This document shows positions 63,392 to 64,000 of a DNA stretch of 64,000 nt, one piece after another. Every line of letters starts with the position of its first letter. Position 1 is the first letter of the stretch. This DNA is from Prostheceraeus crozeri (Eukaryota; Platyhelminthes; Polycladida; Euryleptidae): assembly GCA_907163375.1 (NCBI GenBank), contig CAJQUW010008650.1, forward strand, positions 1 to 64,000. Direction: 5' to 3'. A model generated the notes under the pieces. That model had not been told where the DNA came from, did no database searches, and saw only the letters and a program-made list of their open reading frames with translations. Made by a program: the position numbers and the translations under genes.

Positions 63392-64000
63392 TGTGTCATG
63401 TGACCAATAATTATATGCTAACACATGTTTGTAAATGTGTAAAAGACGTGATGAGATGTCCAGATTTTACAGACATTGAATGCATGACGCAAATATGCTT
63501 GCAAATGCTTAGACGAGAGCCTGTTGACGTTATAATTGAGTAAAAACGATGTCAGTAGCATTGAAAATTATCGCTCCTTCTGTAGGCAAAGAAGAATAAA
63601 TGAGAGAAAATGTGTGCGTGTGCAGTAGGCATAATATATGAAAATCCGTTAGTACAGTATCAATGTCATCCACAGATTTTTTTTGATAATCGATGATGGT
63701 TATGATCAAACTATTTACCAGTACATTTCGAGTGTAGTCCCCCCTGAAATCCCCTGAATTCCCTGAAATAATTTCCCAATTTATTTGTTGAATTGAATGG
63801 TCTTCGAATGTGACATAAACGGTTGCAGATATAGAACCGTAAAGGAAACTAATTTATTTAATCATTTCGGACTTCATCCATCGAACAAAAGTGAGTCAAA
63901 TAGCTCACGTTCAACATCTTACCATTTTCCTTATGTTAATTAATGTGTGGGTACCCCAAAAATTGACCTAGCTATTTTAAGGACAGCAGGTCTCCTCATA
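63392..64000. other. No gene recognised
   Basis: Nothing recognisable to the window edge. Confidence 0.35.

Overview
The window looks like an intergenic, transposon-rich stretch of a marine invertebrate nuclear genome. It is AT-rich, carries many relics of LINE, hAT and other DNA transposons, has no recognisable host gene, and the commonest ORFs belong to virus-like mobile elements. The recurring GTAGGCCTA-type words resemble echinoderm or related deuterostome intergenic DNA, but that is a weak hint only.

Two large Polinton/Maverick (adintovirus-like) elements dominate. Element 1 enters from the left edge and ends at about 14862, where it interrupts a LINE reverse transcriptase. It carries a decayed PolB C-terminus (plus strand), two broken paralogous sets of a putative minor structural/fibre-like protein, a TBP-like gene overlapped by a second frame, and a compact minus-strand virion module: adenain-like protease, double-jelly-roll major capsid protein, basic core protein, chromodomain integrase, conserved Polinton protein, FtsK/HerA packaging ATPase, basic QKGG protein and a membrane RING protein. 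Beyond these lies an early-type region: a protein of unknown function, a small RING protein, an exonuclease-like protein and a small 'FHRQSL' protein. A TATA/CCAAT promoter and a terminal repeat region holding a 281-bp tandem array follow.

Element 2 (41456-57243, 15.8 kb) is bounded by terminal inverted repeats. It has homologues of the early region (partly duplicated), the same TBP-like/overlapping-frame pair, a frameshifted protein-primed type PolB, an apparently spliced zinc-finger gene and a short ORF with a TATA box. It has no capsid, protease, ATPase or integrase gene, so it looks like a non-autonomous or deleted relative. A 389-bp foldback element at 30368-30756 shares the AGTAGT...ACTACT ends.

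Between and after the large elements lie a 5'-truncated RTE-like LINE nested inside a TA-flanked DNA transposon, two short hAT-type elements with perfect 8-bp target duplications, a DUF4371-like transposase fragment, several dispersed repeat families, a 35-bp minisatellite (11 units), a 197-bp satellite (about 4.3 units) and long stretches in which I see no gene.

The most interesting content is the Polinton-encoded TBP-like protein, present in two diverged copies, each with a second long reading frame overlapping its first 330-340 bases. This suggests an element-encoded transcription-initiation module with true dual coding.
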